From the NCBI GenBank assembly GCA_903851195.1, contig CAINNJ010000004.1, positions 62,001 to 126,000 on the forward strand: DNA of 64,000 nt. The letters run 5' to 3'. Positions 1 through 6,829 of the stretch are shown here, piece by piece (within the stretch, counting starts at the first letter, position 1; every line of letters starts with the position of its first letter). The translations under genes and the position numbers were made by a program. The notes under the pieces are model-generated. The model did no database searches. It was given only the letters and a program-made list of their open reading frames with translations, and had not been told where the DNA came from. Source of the DNA: an uncultured Acidobacteriia bacterium. Lineage in GTDB: Bacteria; Acidobacteriota; Terriglobia; Bryobacterales; Bryobacteraceae.

Positions 1-1
1 G

Positions 2-1999
2 GTTGCGGCGCGAATCGGCACGAACAAAGACGGCTGGGGGTCGTTTCAGGAGATCACGTTCGATTACACGATCGGCGGGGGATCGAGAACGGCGGCGATC
101 CGGGTCTACGACTCGCGGCCCACGGTGTTGTTTTCCGTGACCTGGAACAGCGCAGCGGCGAATGCTTCGCCGTTTCCCGTGATTTCTTCGTATCCGTCAA
201 CGCTCTCGCATCTGGCGTTCAACGGCGAGTTCGCGCCGGCGGATTTTATCGATCTGCTGCCTGACAGCCCGTGGGCGTACTTCGACAGCATGGGGGAAAC
301 CTTCATTCTGTCGCCGACGACGAATTTCATGACGGCGTCGATGAACCGGCGGGCGGACAACTCGATCGGCGCGGGAATCTCTTCGAAAATCGCGACGCTG
401 CCGGCGGGTTTCACGCACCGGACGGCGCTGGTGTACGGCAAGGGCATCAACGCGACGTTCGATACCTGGGGTTCGGCACTGACCAGCCTGAAGGGGAAGA
501 AACGGCCGGGGAACGATGCGGATCCGCTGCTGAAATCGGTGAGCTACTGGACGGACAACGGCGCGGCTTACTATTACAACGCGGGCGGGCCTTCCTATAC
601 GGACACGCTGAAGGCCGTGCGGACCGAATTCGCGGACAAGGGGATCCGGCTGGGCTCGATGCAGCTGGACAGCTGGTGGTATCCGAAGGGGCCGGACAAC
701 AGCTGGTCGAGTCATTCCGGAATCTGGACGTATACGGCTTCTCCGGCGCTTTTTCAGGCGGATCTGGGCGGATTTCAGACCGGGTTGAAGACGCCGCTGG
801 TGACGCACGCGCGGTGGATCGACGCGAACAGCCCGTACCGGTCGAAATATGCGATTTCGGGCAATGTGGCCACGGATCCGAAGTACTGGGAAGATACGGC
901 CACCTATCTGAAGGCCTCCGGAGTTTCGACTTACGAACAGGACTGGCTGGCGGAGCAGGCGCACACGGATTTCAATCTGACGGATCCGGAAGCGTTTCTG
1001 GACGGGATGGCGGCTTCGATGGCGAAGCGCGGGATCACGATTCAGTACTGCATGGCGGCGCCCGGTCATTTTCTGCAAAGCACCAATTACGGCAATGTCA
1101 CGACAATCCGGGCGAGCCAGGACCGGTTCCGGCGGGAGATCTGGACCAACTTTTTCTACAGCTCGCGGCTGGCTTCCGCGCTTGGCGTGTGGCCGTTTAC
1201 CGATGTCCTGATGAGTTCGGAGACGAACAATCTGATCGCGGCGACGCTGTCGGCGGGTCCGGTGGGAATCGGCGACGCTTTGGGGAATATCTCGAAGGGC
1301 AATCTGATTCGGGCGGTCCGGGCGGACGGCGTGATCGTGAAGCCGGACGTGGCGGCGACGCCGGTGGACAGCGTGATGCAGAACGACGCGCTGGGGATCG
1401 ACGTGCCGATGGTGGTGGCTTCGCATTCGGACTTCGGGGCCGGGCTGCGAACGTACTACCTGTTCGCGTATGTCCGGGGAGCGAACAAGACCATCACGAT
1501 CGATCCGGCCACGTACGGTATCAGCGGAGCCGCTTATTTCTACGATGCGCTGCAGGAATCCGGACGGCTGATTAACCCACACTCTCCCGTGACGTTCGAT
1601 CTGGCGGGCGACGCCGGGTATTACGTGCTGGCGCCGGTGGGGAAAAGCGGCATCGCGATGCTGGGCGATAAGGGGAACTTCGTCAGCATGGGGAAGAAGC
1701 GCGTGTCGGCGTTTCAGGATACGGGCGAGGCGGAAATTACGGTCAACTTCGCGGCGGGCGAGGGGATGCGGACGATCTACGGCTTCGCGCCTTATCCGGT
1801 GCTGGCTACGGCGCTGACGGGGTCTTCGAGCGGGATGACGTGGGATGAAACGTCGCAGATTTTCACGCTGAATCTGCACCAGGCGGGGGGCAAGGCGAAG
1901 GTGCAGATCAGTGTCTCGGCGCCGGCGGCGAAGCCCGTGGGATGTCTGATCAAGTGTTCCGGCGGGGGCGCGGCGCCGGTGCCGGGCGCCGGACAGTAA
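2..1999 (+). CDS. GH-D clan-like (GH36/GH27-type) glycoside hydrolase, 5' partial
   Basis: The frame is open from base 2 of the window, so the true start lies upstream; the GTG at 125 is only the first possible internal start. About 665 residues are visible. The middle part looks like a beta/alpha barrel: an LDSWW segment near residue 183 (counted from base 125), then YEQDWL at about 270-275 (candidate nucleophile Asp codon at 941-943) and RASQDRF near base 1110-1130 (candidate acid/base Asp). The order and spacing resemble clan GH-D alpha-galactosidases, but I cannot assign a family or substrate. The C-terminal 150 residues look all-beta, ending in a Gly/Pro-rich tail with two Cys. The export signal would be outside the window. 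The stop is 3 nt from the convergent next gene. Glycosidase fold is likely, activity is inference. Confidence 0.6.
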   Translation, partial: VAARIGTNKDGWGSFQEITFDYTIGGGSRTAAIRVYDSRPTVLFSVTWNSAAANASPFPVISSYPSTLSHLAFNGEFAPADFIDLLPDSPWAYFDSMGETFILSPTTNFMTASMNRRADNSIGAGISSKIATLPAGFTHRTALVYGKGINATFDTWGSALTSLKGKKRPGNDADPLLKSVSYWTDNGAAYYYNAGGPSYTDTLKAVRTEFADKGIRLGSMQLDSWWYPKGPDNSWSSHSGIWTYTASPALFQADLGGFQTGLKTPLVTHARWIDANSPYRSKYAISGNVATDPKYWEDTATYLKASGVSTYEQDWLAEQAHTDFNLTDPEAFLDGMAASMAKRGITIQYCMAAPGHFLQSTNYGNVTTIRASQDRFRREIWTNFFYSSRLASALGVWPFTDVLMSSETNNLIAATLSAGPVGIGDALGNISKGNLIRAVRADGVIVKPDVAATPVDSVMQNDALGIDVPMVVASHSDFGAGLRTYYLFAYVRGANKTITIDPATYGISGAAYFYDALQESGRLINPHSPVTFDLAGDAGYYVLAPVGKSGIAMLGDKGNFVSMGKKRVSAFQDTGEAEITVNFAAGEGMRTIYGFAPYPVLATALTGSSSGMTWDETSQIFTLNLHQAGGKAKVQISVSAPAAKPVGCLIKCSGGGAAPVPGAGQ

Positions 2000-2002
2000 G
2001 AG

Positions 2003-2929
2003 CTACAGTTCAAAGCGTTCGGTGACGCCGGACTGATTGACCAGATAGATGGAGGGGCCGGTTACCGCGATGGCCACCGGCTGAAATCCGTGACCGAACT
2101 GCAGGCGATGTTCGGCGAGGATCCGGCCCTGCAGATCGGCTTTCAAGACGGTGTCGCCGGTCAGCAGATAGACGGCATCGGCGTCGGTGGAGACGGCCGT
2201 TACCGGATAAGGTTTCGGCAGGTGCACGACGGAACCGCGATGCGTTTTCGGATCGACGATCAGCATGTCGCCGGATTGGCGGTCCATCAGCAGAATTTCT
2301 CCGTTCGAGGCCATGGTTGCGAAGGCGAATCTGACGGGCGGGTCGAGGCGGACTTCGGTTTTCTTCTGAAACTGACCGTTCGCGGCGATGCCGAAATACA
2401 GGATCTGCCCGGGATATACGCGCAGGACGATCTCGTCGTTACCCGCGGCCAAAGGGACCACGGGACGGAGCAGGCGCAGGTGTTCCAGATGCTCGCCGGC
2501 GGGCGTGTAGAGGTCCATATCCGTGTAATTTTCGGGACCGGAATGGAATTTTCCGGTGACGGGCCGGGAGGGAAGCGCGTTGCCGAGTTCGGTATAGGCG
2601 CCAAACGCCTGGTTCGGTCCGGCGGAGAGCAACCAGACGTTTCCATCCGGGCGCGGGAGCGCGCCGTAGATCTGCGCATGGACGGAGGCGAGGTCGGAAC
2701 GGGCGTGCAGGATGCGTCCGTTCGGATCGGCGCTGGTGAGCGCGGCGAAGTTTTCTCCGATAGTGACCAGAGTCAGCCCGGTGGGCGTCGCCGAGAGCGT
2801 GAGACGGACGCGAGCGTGACGGGACAGTTTGAGTCCGGCGTGGAGATCGAATTCGGCTGCCGGAGTGAGAACCCGGTCTTGCGGGAAGACTAAGGAGGCG
2901 GCAGCCAGAACCAGCAGGAGGCGCACCAT
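2003..2929 (-). CDS. secreted propeller-like protein of unknown function
   Basis: This encodes 308 residues. The ATG at 2929 is chosen because it opens directly into a signal peptide (MVRLLLVLAAASLVFPQ), whereas the longer frame to 3070 would run into argS. A TAAAAT hexamer lies 7 nt before the ATG, suggesting a leaderless start. The mature part has repeating segments of the kind 'NGEILLMDRQSGDMLIVD' and 'TDADAVYLLTGDTVLKADLQG', about 40-45 residues apart, which read like blades of a beta-propeller that reports or binds something outside the cytoplasm. No catalytic motif was recognised. It is divergent from argS with 39 nt between starts, and convergent with the glycosidase. Function unknown. 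Confidence 0.75.
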   Translation of the reverse strand: MVRLLLVLAAASLVFPQDRVLTPAAEFDLHAGLKLSRHARVRLTLSATPTGLTLVTIGENFAALTSADPNGRILHARSDLASVHAQIYGALPRPDGNVWLLSAGPNQAFGAYTELGNALPSRPVTGKFHSGPENYTDMDLYTPAGEHLEHLRLLRPVVPLAAGNDEIVLRVYPGQILYFGIAANGQFQKKTEVRLDPPVRFAFATMASNGEILLMDRQSGDMLIVDPKTHRGSVVHLPKPYPVTAVSTDADAVYLLTGDTVLKADLQGRILAEHRLQFGHGFQPVAIAVTGPSIYLVNQSGVTERFEL

Positions 2930-2936
2930 ACCCTTA

Positions 2937-2959
2937 ATTTTAGTCCCGCCCGCTATACT
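2937..2959. promoter_or_regulatory. back-to-back -10 elements for argS and the secreted protein
   Basis: In the 39-nt divergent gap, TATACT (2954-2959, + strand) lies 9 nt before the argS GTG, and TAAAAT (2942 to 2937, - strand) lies 7 nt before the ATG at 2929. Neither gene has a Shine-Dalgarno at useful spacing. No convincing -35 is seen for either. Confidence 0.5.
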
Positions 2960-2968
2960 CAAATTTCC

Positions 2969-4933
2969 GTGTTTCATATTCAGGAAAAGCAAATTCAAAC
3001 CGCGTTTCGGGATCTCGTGCGTATCCGCTTCGGCGTGGAAGCGGAGATTGTGATCGAGCAGCCGAAGCAATCGTCCTTTGGCGAACTCGCGCTGCCGGTC
3101 GCGTTCCAGCTGGCGAAAGCGCTGAAGCAGGCTCCGAAGAAGATTGCGGCGGATCTCGTGGAGGCGGCGGGTGCGATGCCTGGTGTCGCTTCGCTGGAGG
3201 TTGCGGGCAACGGGTATATCAACGTTCGCTTCGACCGTGGGGCGTATGGCGCGGGGTTACTGGCGGGCGAGGGCGAGCAACCGGCGGCGGCAGCGGGAAA
3301 GACGGTGGTGGAGCACACCAACATCAATCCGAACAAGGCCGCGCATATAGGGCATTTGCGGAACGCGGTGCTGGGCGATACGTTCGTGCGGATGCTGCGG
3401 GCGCTGGGGCATCAGGTCGAGGTGCAGAACTACATCGACAACACCGGCGTGCAGGTGGCCGATGTGGTGGTTGGCTTCCACTTTCTGGAGCAGAAGACGC
3501 CGGCGGAAGTAGCGGCGCTGATTGCGCCCGAAGAGCCCGGGAGTCTTCGTTTCGACTACCTCTGCTGGGATCTTTACGCGCGCACGTCGCAGTATTACAA
3601 AGATCATCCGGAAGCGCTGGCATGGCGGGCGGCGACGCTGCATGAGATCGAAGCGAACCACGGTCCGCTGGCGGAGATGGCGCACCTGGTGGCGGACGCG
3701 ATCGTCAATCTGCATCTGGCGACCATGCTGCGGCTGAATATTCAGTACGACGTGCTGCCCCGGGAGAGCGAGATTCTGCATCTGCAGTTCTGGGCGTCCG
3801 CGTTTGAGCTGCTGAAGGACCGCAAGGCGATTTATCTCGAAGAAGAAGGCAAGAACAAGGGCTGCTGGGTGATGCCGTCGTCGGCGTTCCGTGGCGAAGG
3901 CGACGCCAACGAAGACAGTAAGGTGATTGTGCGCTCGAACGGTACGGTGACTTACGTCGGGAAAGATATCGCTTATCAGCTCTGGAAGTTCGGGCTGCTG
4001 GGGAAGGATTTTTATTACCACCCGCTGACCCGCTACACGGACGGGCACGATGTGTGGGTTTCGGCCGATACGCCGCAACCGCGGCCCGCGCCGGCGTTCG
4101 GGAAGGCGACGCGCGTATACAACGTAATCGACACCCGGCAATCGTATCTGCAGGATGTGGTGGTGGCGGGGTTGCGGGCGCTGGGTTTCGACGCGCAGGC
4201 GGAGCAATCGATTCATTTCAGCTATGAGATGGTGGCGCTCTCGCCGCGCTGCTGCGCGGACCTGGGGATCGAGCTTTCCGAAGAAGACGCGCGGCGTCCT
4301 TACGTGGAAGTTTCCGGGCGAAAAGGCCTGGGCGTGAAGGCGGACGATCTGATGGACAAGCTGATCGAAAGCGCGCTGGGCGAGGTGGCGTCGCGACATC
4401 CGGAAGACAATCCGGTGGCGCAGCAGGCGGTCGCGGTGGAAATCGCGATGGGCGCCCTGCGGTATTTTCTGCTGAAGTTCACGCGGAATACGGTGATCGC
4501 GTTCGATTTCCAGGAGGCGCTGAGTTTCGAGGGCGAGACCGGTCCCTACGTGCAGTATGCGGCGGTGCGGGCGGGGCGGATTCTGAACAAGCTGGAAGAA
4601 CGCGGGGAAACGCTGCCGGATTTCCGGGCGGAACTGAGCCGCGAAGCGATGGCGCGGCAACTGGAGAACGAGGATTGCTGGCAGGTTCTGCTGGCGGCTT
4701 CGCGGGCGGGCTCGGCGCTGGAGCGGGCCGTCACGGCCGGGGAGCCGGCGCATATGGCGAGGTACGCTTTCCAGTTGGCGCAGGAGTTCAGCAACTTCTA
4801 CCAGCGCTTCAAGGTGCTGGACGAGCCGGATCGCGAGCGCCGGACCTTCCTGTTGTGGATGACCGAGTTCTTCGCTCTGCAACTGAAGCGGACGCTGTCG
4901 ATCCTGGGGATCGCCGTGCCCGCATACATGTAG
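2969..4933 (+). CDS. argS: arginyl-tRNA synthetase
   Basis: Class I aminoacyl-tRNA synthetase that charges tRNA-Arg with arginine in the cytoplasm. The 654-residue length is normal for the long form. An N-terminal additional domain (about 1-100) precedes the catalytic domain, which opens with HTNINPNKAAHIGHLRNA near residue 113, carrying the HIGH signature. The KMSK-equivalent loop is the usual ArgRS variant (GRKGLGVKADDL, about 450-462), and the C-terminal third is the helical anticodon-binding DALR domain. The start is GTG at 2969, with a -10-like TATACT 9 nt upstream and no Shine-Dalgarno, so translation is probably leaderless. coaX follows after 3 nt, so the two are co-transcribed. Confidence 0.96.
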   Translation: MFHIQEKQIQTAFRDLVRIRFGVEAEIVIEQPKQSSFGELALPVAFQLAKALKQAPKKIAADLVEAAGAMPGVASLEVAGNGYINVRFDRGAYGAGLLAGEGEQPAAAAGKTVVEHTNINPNKAAHIGHLRNAVLGDTFVRMLRALGHQVEVQNYIDNTGVQVADVVVGFHFLEQKTPAEVAALIAPEEPGSLRFDYLCWDLYARTSQYYKDHPEALAWRAATLHEIEANHGPLAEMAHLVADAIVNLHLATMLRLNIQYDVLPRESEILHLQFWASAFELLKDRKAIYLEEEGKNKGCWVMPSSAFRGEGDANEDSKVIVRSNGTVTYVGKDIAYQLWKFGLLGKDFYYHPLTRYTDGHDVWVSADTPQPRPAPAFGKATRVYNVIDTRQSYLQDVVVAGLRALGFDAQAEQSIHFSYEMVALSPRCCADLGIELSEEDARRPYVEVSGRKGLGVKADDLMDKLIESALGEVASRHPEDNPVAQQAVAVEIAMGALRYFLLKFTRNTVIAFDFQEALSFEGETGPYVQYAAVRAGRILNKLEERGETLPDFRAELSREAMARQLENEDCWQVLLAASRAGSALERAVTAGEPAHMARYAFQLAQEFSNFYQRFKVLDEPDRERRTFLLWMTEFFALQLKRTLSILGIAVPAYM

Positions 4934-4936
4934 CTC

Positions 4937-5701
4937 ATGCTGCTGGCTCTGGACGCGGGAAACACGAATATCACGATCGGCATCTTCCGGGATGGCGAAC
5001 TGGCCGATCATCGCCGCTTGCGCACGGTGCGCGAGCAGACCTCCGACGAGTGGGGCATCCTGCTGATGAGCCTGCTGCGCTATGCGTCGCTCGACCCGGC
5101 GGAGGTGAACGGGATCATCGTATCGTCCGTGGTGCCGCCCCTGAACAGCGCGCTGGCGGAGATGGCACAGCGGTATTTTCGGCTGGATGCGATGTTCGTG
5201 ACGGCGAGCACGGATACGGGGCTGACCATTCTCTACGACAATCCCGGGGAAGTGGGCGCCGACCGCATTGTGAACAGTGTGGCGGCGCTGCACCAGTATG
5301 GCGGGCCGTGCGTGATTGTGGACCTGGGCACGGCGATTACTTTCGACGCCATTTCGGCGAAAGCGGAGTATCTGGGCGGGATTATCGCGGCGGGTATCGG
5401 CATTTCGGCGGAAGCGCTGTTCAGCCGGACGGCGCGGCTGCCGCTGGTGGATTTCCGGAAGCCGCGAAATGTGATCGGGACCAATACCGTGGCGAGCATG
5501 CAGTCCGGGCTGTTTTACGGGGCGATCGGCGCGATCGACGGGATTATCGAACGGCTGGTGCAGGAACTGGGTCCGGATACCAGAACGATCGCGACGGGCG
5601 GCCAGGCGCAGCTGATCGCGGGCGGTTCACGCTACATCCGGCACGTGGACGAGAATCTGACACTGGAAGGTTTGCGGCTGATCTGGGAACGCGCGCATTG
5701 A
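4937..5701 (+). CDS. coaX: type III pantothenate kinase
   Basis: Catalyses ATP-dependent phosphorylation of pantothenate, the first step of coenzyme A synthesis, in the cytoplasm. It has 254 residues, typical for CoaX. The ASKHA-fold motifs are visible: phosphate-1 loop LDAGNTNITIG at the N-terminus, the GADRIVN motif near residue 106, and the DLGTAITFD phosphate-2 motif near 129. The type III enzyme is the form used by many Acidobacteriota instead of CoaA and is not feedback inhibited by CoA. It lies 3 nt after argS and 16 nt before the next gene, so it is most likely expressed from the argS promoter. Confidence 0.96.
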   Translation: MLLALDAGNTNITIGIFRDGELADHRRLRTVREQTSDEWGILLMSLLRYASLDPAEVNGIIVSSVVPPLNSALAEMAQRYFRLDAMFVTASTDTGLTILYDNPGEVGADRIVNSVAALHQYGGPCVIVDLGTAITFDAISAKAEYLGGIIAAGIGISAEALFSRTARLPLVDFRKPRNVIGTNTVASMQSGLFYGAIGAIDGIIERLVQELGPDTRTIATGGQAQLIAGGSRYIRHVDENLTLEGLRLIWERAH

Positions 5702-5717
5702 AGCCGGTGTCAGCGCC

Positions 5718-6404
5718 GTGAGCGAGAGTTTCCACAACTACTTCAACTACTTCACGGAAATCGAGGAGCATTTTCAGAAAGCCCGCGGCACGGCTTTGTT
5801 TTTGCTCTCGCCGCTGGACTGGGCTCTCATCGAGACGTGGAAAAACGGCGGCGTTCCGCTGGAAGCGGTGCTGCGCGGCATCGACGCGGCGTTTGAGAAA
5901 TGGCGGGCGAAGAAGTCGCGGGCGCAGCAGGTGAATTCCCTGGCGTTCTGTTCCCAGGCGGTGATGGTGGAAGCGCAGCGAATGGCCGACGCCGGTCAGG
6001 CTCGTCCGAAGCCGGAAGAAACGGCGGCGCCCTTCGCGGGAGACGAGATACGCCGGTATCTGGAGCGGAATTCGGAGAAAATTCGGGCAACCGGCGTGCC
6101 GGAATACGGAGTTATCTCGGATTCACTGGATCAGATAATTACGGATATCGACGTTCTGAGCGCGGATCTGGAGAGTCTGGAACAGCGACTCACGATTCTG
6201 GAGCAGAAACTGGTGGCGTTCGCGCGGACGCGGCAGACGGAAGAGCAGTCTTTGGCGTCGAGGAAAGAGCTCGATGTCTACTTACGCCCCTATCGGGCGA
6301 GGATGACCGCTCCGCAGATCGCGATGCTGGAAGCGCAGTTTCTGGAACGGTCCACGCTGGAATCGGCTGGTTTGCCAAGGTTGAGCCTGTTTTACCTGTG
6401 CTGA
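5718..6404 (+). CDS. conserved hypothetical coiled-coil protein
   Basis: This 228-residue protein matches no family I can name. It has no signal peptide or membrane span. The N-terminal half (about 1-90) is mixed helical, with an aromatic-rich opening (FHNYFNYFTEIEEHF). Residues about 130-190 form a Leu-heptad coiled coil (around LSADLESLEQRLTILEQKL). The C-terminal end again looks helical. It starts with GTG 16 nt after coaX and is the last gene of the argS operon. The arrangement 'effector half plus coiled coil' would suit a scaffold or DNA-associated protein, but that is speculation. Confidence 0.75.
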   Translation: MSESFHNYFNYFTEIEEHFQKARGTALFLLSPLDWALIETWKNGGVPLEAVLRGIDAAFEKWRAKKSRAQQVNSLAFCSQAVMVEAQRMADAGQARPKPEETAAPFAGDEIRRYLERNSEKIRATGVPEYGVISDSLDQIITDIDVLSADLESLEQRLTILEQKLVAFARTRQTEEQSLASRKELDVYLRPYRARMTAPQIAMLEAQFLERSTLESAGLPRLSLFYLC

Positions 6405-6482
6405 AAGTAGGCAGAATCTCCCATTTTTAGTTAAGCGTTTCCGACTGAAGAAACGTGACATGAGGAAAACGTAATAAAACAT

Positions 6483-6498
6483 CGTGACATACATCACG
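6483..6498. promoter_or_regulatory. CRP/FNR-family-type operator palindrome
   Basis: CGTGA-N6-TCACG is a perfect dyad, extended to ATCGTGA/TCACGAT (6481-6500). It matches the CRP-family layout TGTGA-N6-TCACA except for the outermost bases. A half copy, CGTGACAT, recurs at 6454-6461, 29 bp upstream. The site lies at the AT-rich 5' edge of the putative RNA gene, so it probably controls that transcript. No CRP/FNR-family gene is in this window. Confidence 0.5.
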
Positions 6499-6554
6499 AT
6501 TCATGATATTTTTCTAAGGAAGGTTAACGTTTGAATACGAATGGCGTGACCGGG

Positions 6555-6756
6555 TCGAAACACATTCGGTGTTACTCCGTCATAATTAAGTGGTAGGGGA
6601 AATCCGATCCCCAAAGGTTTACCGAGTGGGCTACTACTGGCGCGATTTTCGTGCATACAGAATAAGTGGCCCAGCCAACGGACGCACTCCTCCGAGCGTA
6701 CCGCTGGTTCTTTGGTGAAGCGGCAGGCGCCATCCTCCGAGCGCCTGCCGTTTTTT
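6555..6756 (+). ncRNA. putative structured small RNA with two anti-SD hairpin loops
   Basis: Successive hairpins can be drawn by hand: AACAC/GTGTT (6559-6573); GGTA+GGGG paired with CCCC and TACC across a 7-nt bulge (6592-6623); TGGGC/GCCCA (6627-6673) enclosing GCGCGA/TCGTGC (6640-6654); a bulged stem-loop (6671-6707); and the terminator hairpin (6721-6750) with its T tract. The outer pairs of the third and fourth elements share bases, so they are alternatives. The last two hairpins carry near-identical 10-nt loops, ACTCCTCCGA and CATCCTCCGA, exposing UCCUCC, the complement of a Shine-Dalgarno. I do not recognise an Rfam class. The 5' end is a guess. It could instead be a leader, but the terminator lies 74 nt before the next start. 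Confidence 0.5.
6721..6756 (+). terminator. intrinsic (rho-independent) terminator
   Basis: A perfect 10-bp inverted repeat, CGGCAGGCGC (6721-6730) and GCGCCTGCCG (6741-6750), encloses a 10-nt loop and is followed by TTTTTTG. It is the only textbook U-tract terminator seen in the window, and it closes the putative RNA gene on the + strand. Confidence 0.85.
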
Positions 6757-6771
6757 GTTGGTGCCTCGCAT

Positions 6772-6822
6772 GATAGAAATGGCGCCGCGCACGGTGGAAG
6801 TGGCGCCGCGCACGATAGAATA
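6772..6822 (+). promoter_or_regulatory. 21-bp tandem repeat promoter region of the DUF1549 gene
   Basis: Two 21-bp units (6772-6792, 6793-6813) differ at 3 positions and share TGGCGCCGCGCAC. A third partial copy begins at 6814 with GATAGAAT. The A-rich starts of the units read as -10-like hexamers TAGAAA, TGGAAG and TAGAAT; the last (6816-6821) is 8 nt before the ATG at 6830. A period of 21 bp is two helical turns, as expected for stacked sites on one DNA face. Confidence 0.5.
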
Positions 6823-6829
6823 CGACCGT

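Larger units (their letters stand above)
6405..6829. other. 425-nt intergenic region with operator, RNA gene and promoter
   Basis: No protein-coding frame is supported here. The region is locally AT-rich (6421-6540), unlike its surroundings. In order it holds an AT-rich stretch with a CRP/FNR-like palindrome (6483-6498), a series of hairpins ending in an intrinsic terminator (6559-6756), and a 21-bp tandem repeat leading into the next gene (6772-6829). Each is listed separately. Confidence 0.8.

Noticed and set aside
6592-6756. 6S RNA, tmRNA, RNase P RNA, SRP RNA or c-di-GMP riboswitch
   Set aside because: The conserved core sequences of these classes are absent (no long rod with central bubble, no GGGGCU tmRNA end, no GAGGAAAGUCC, no GGAAGCAGCC, no GGGACGCAAAGCC).
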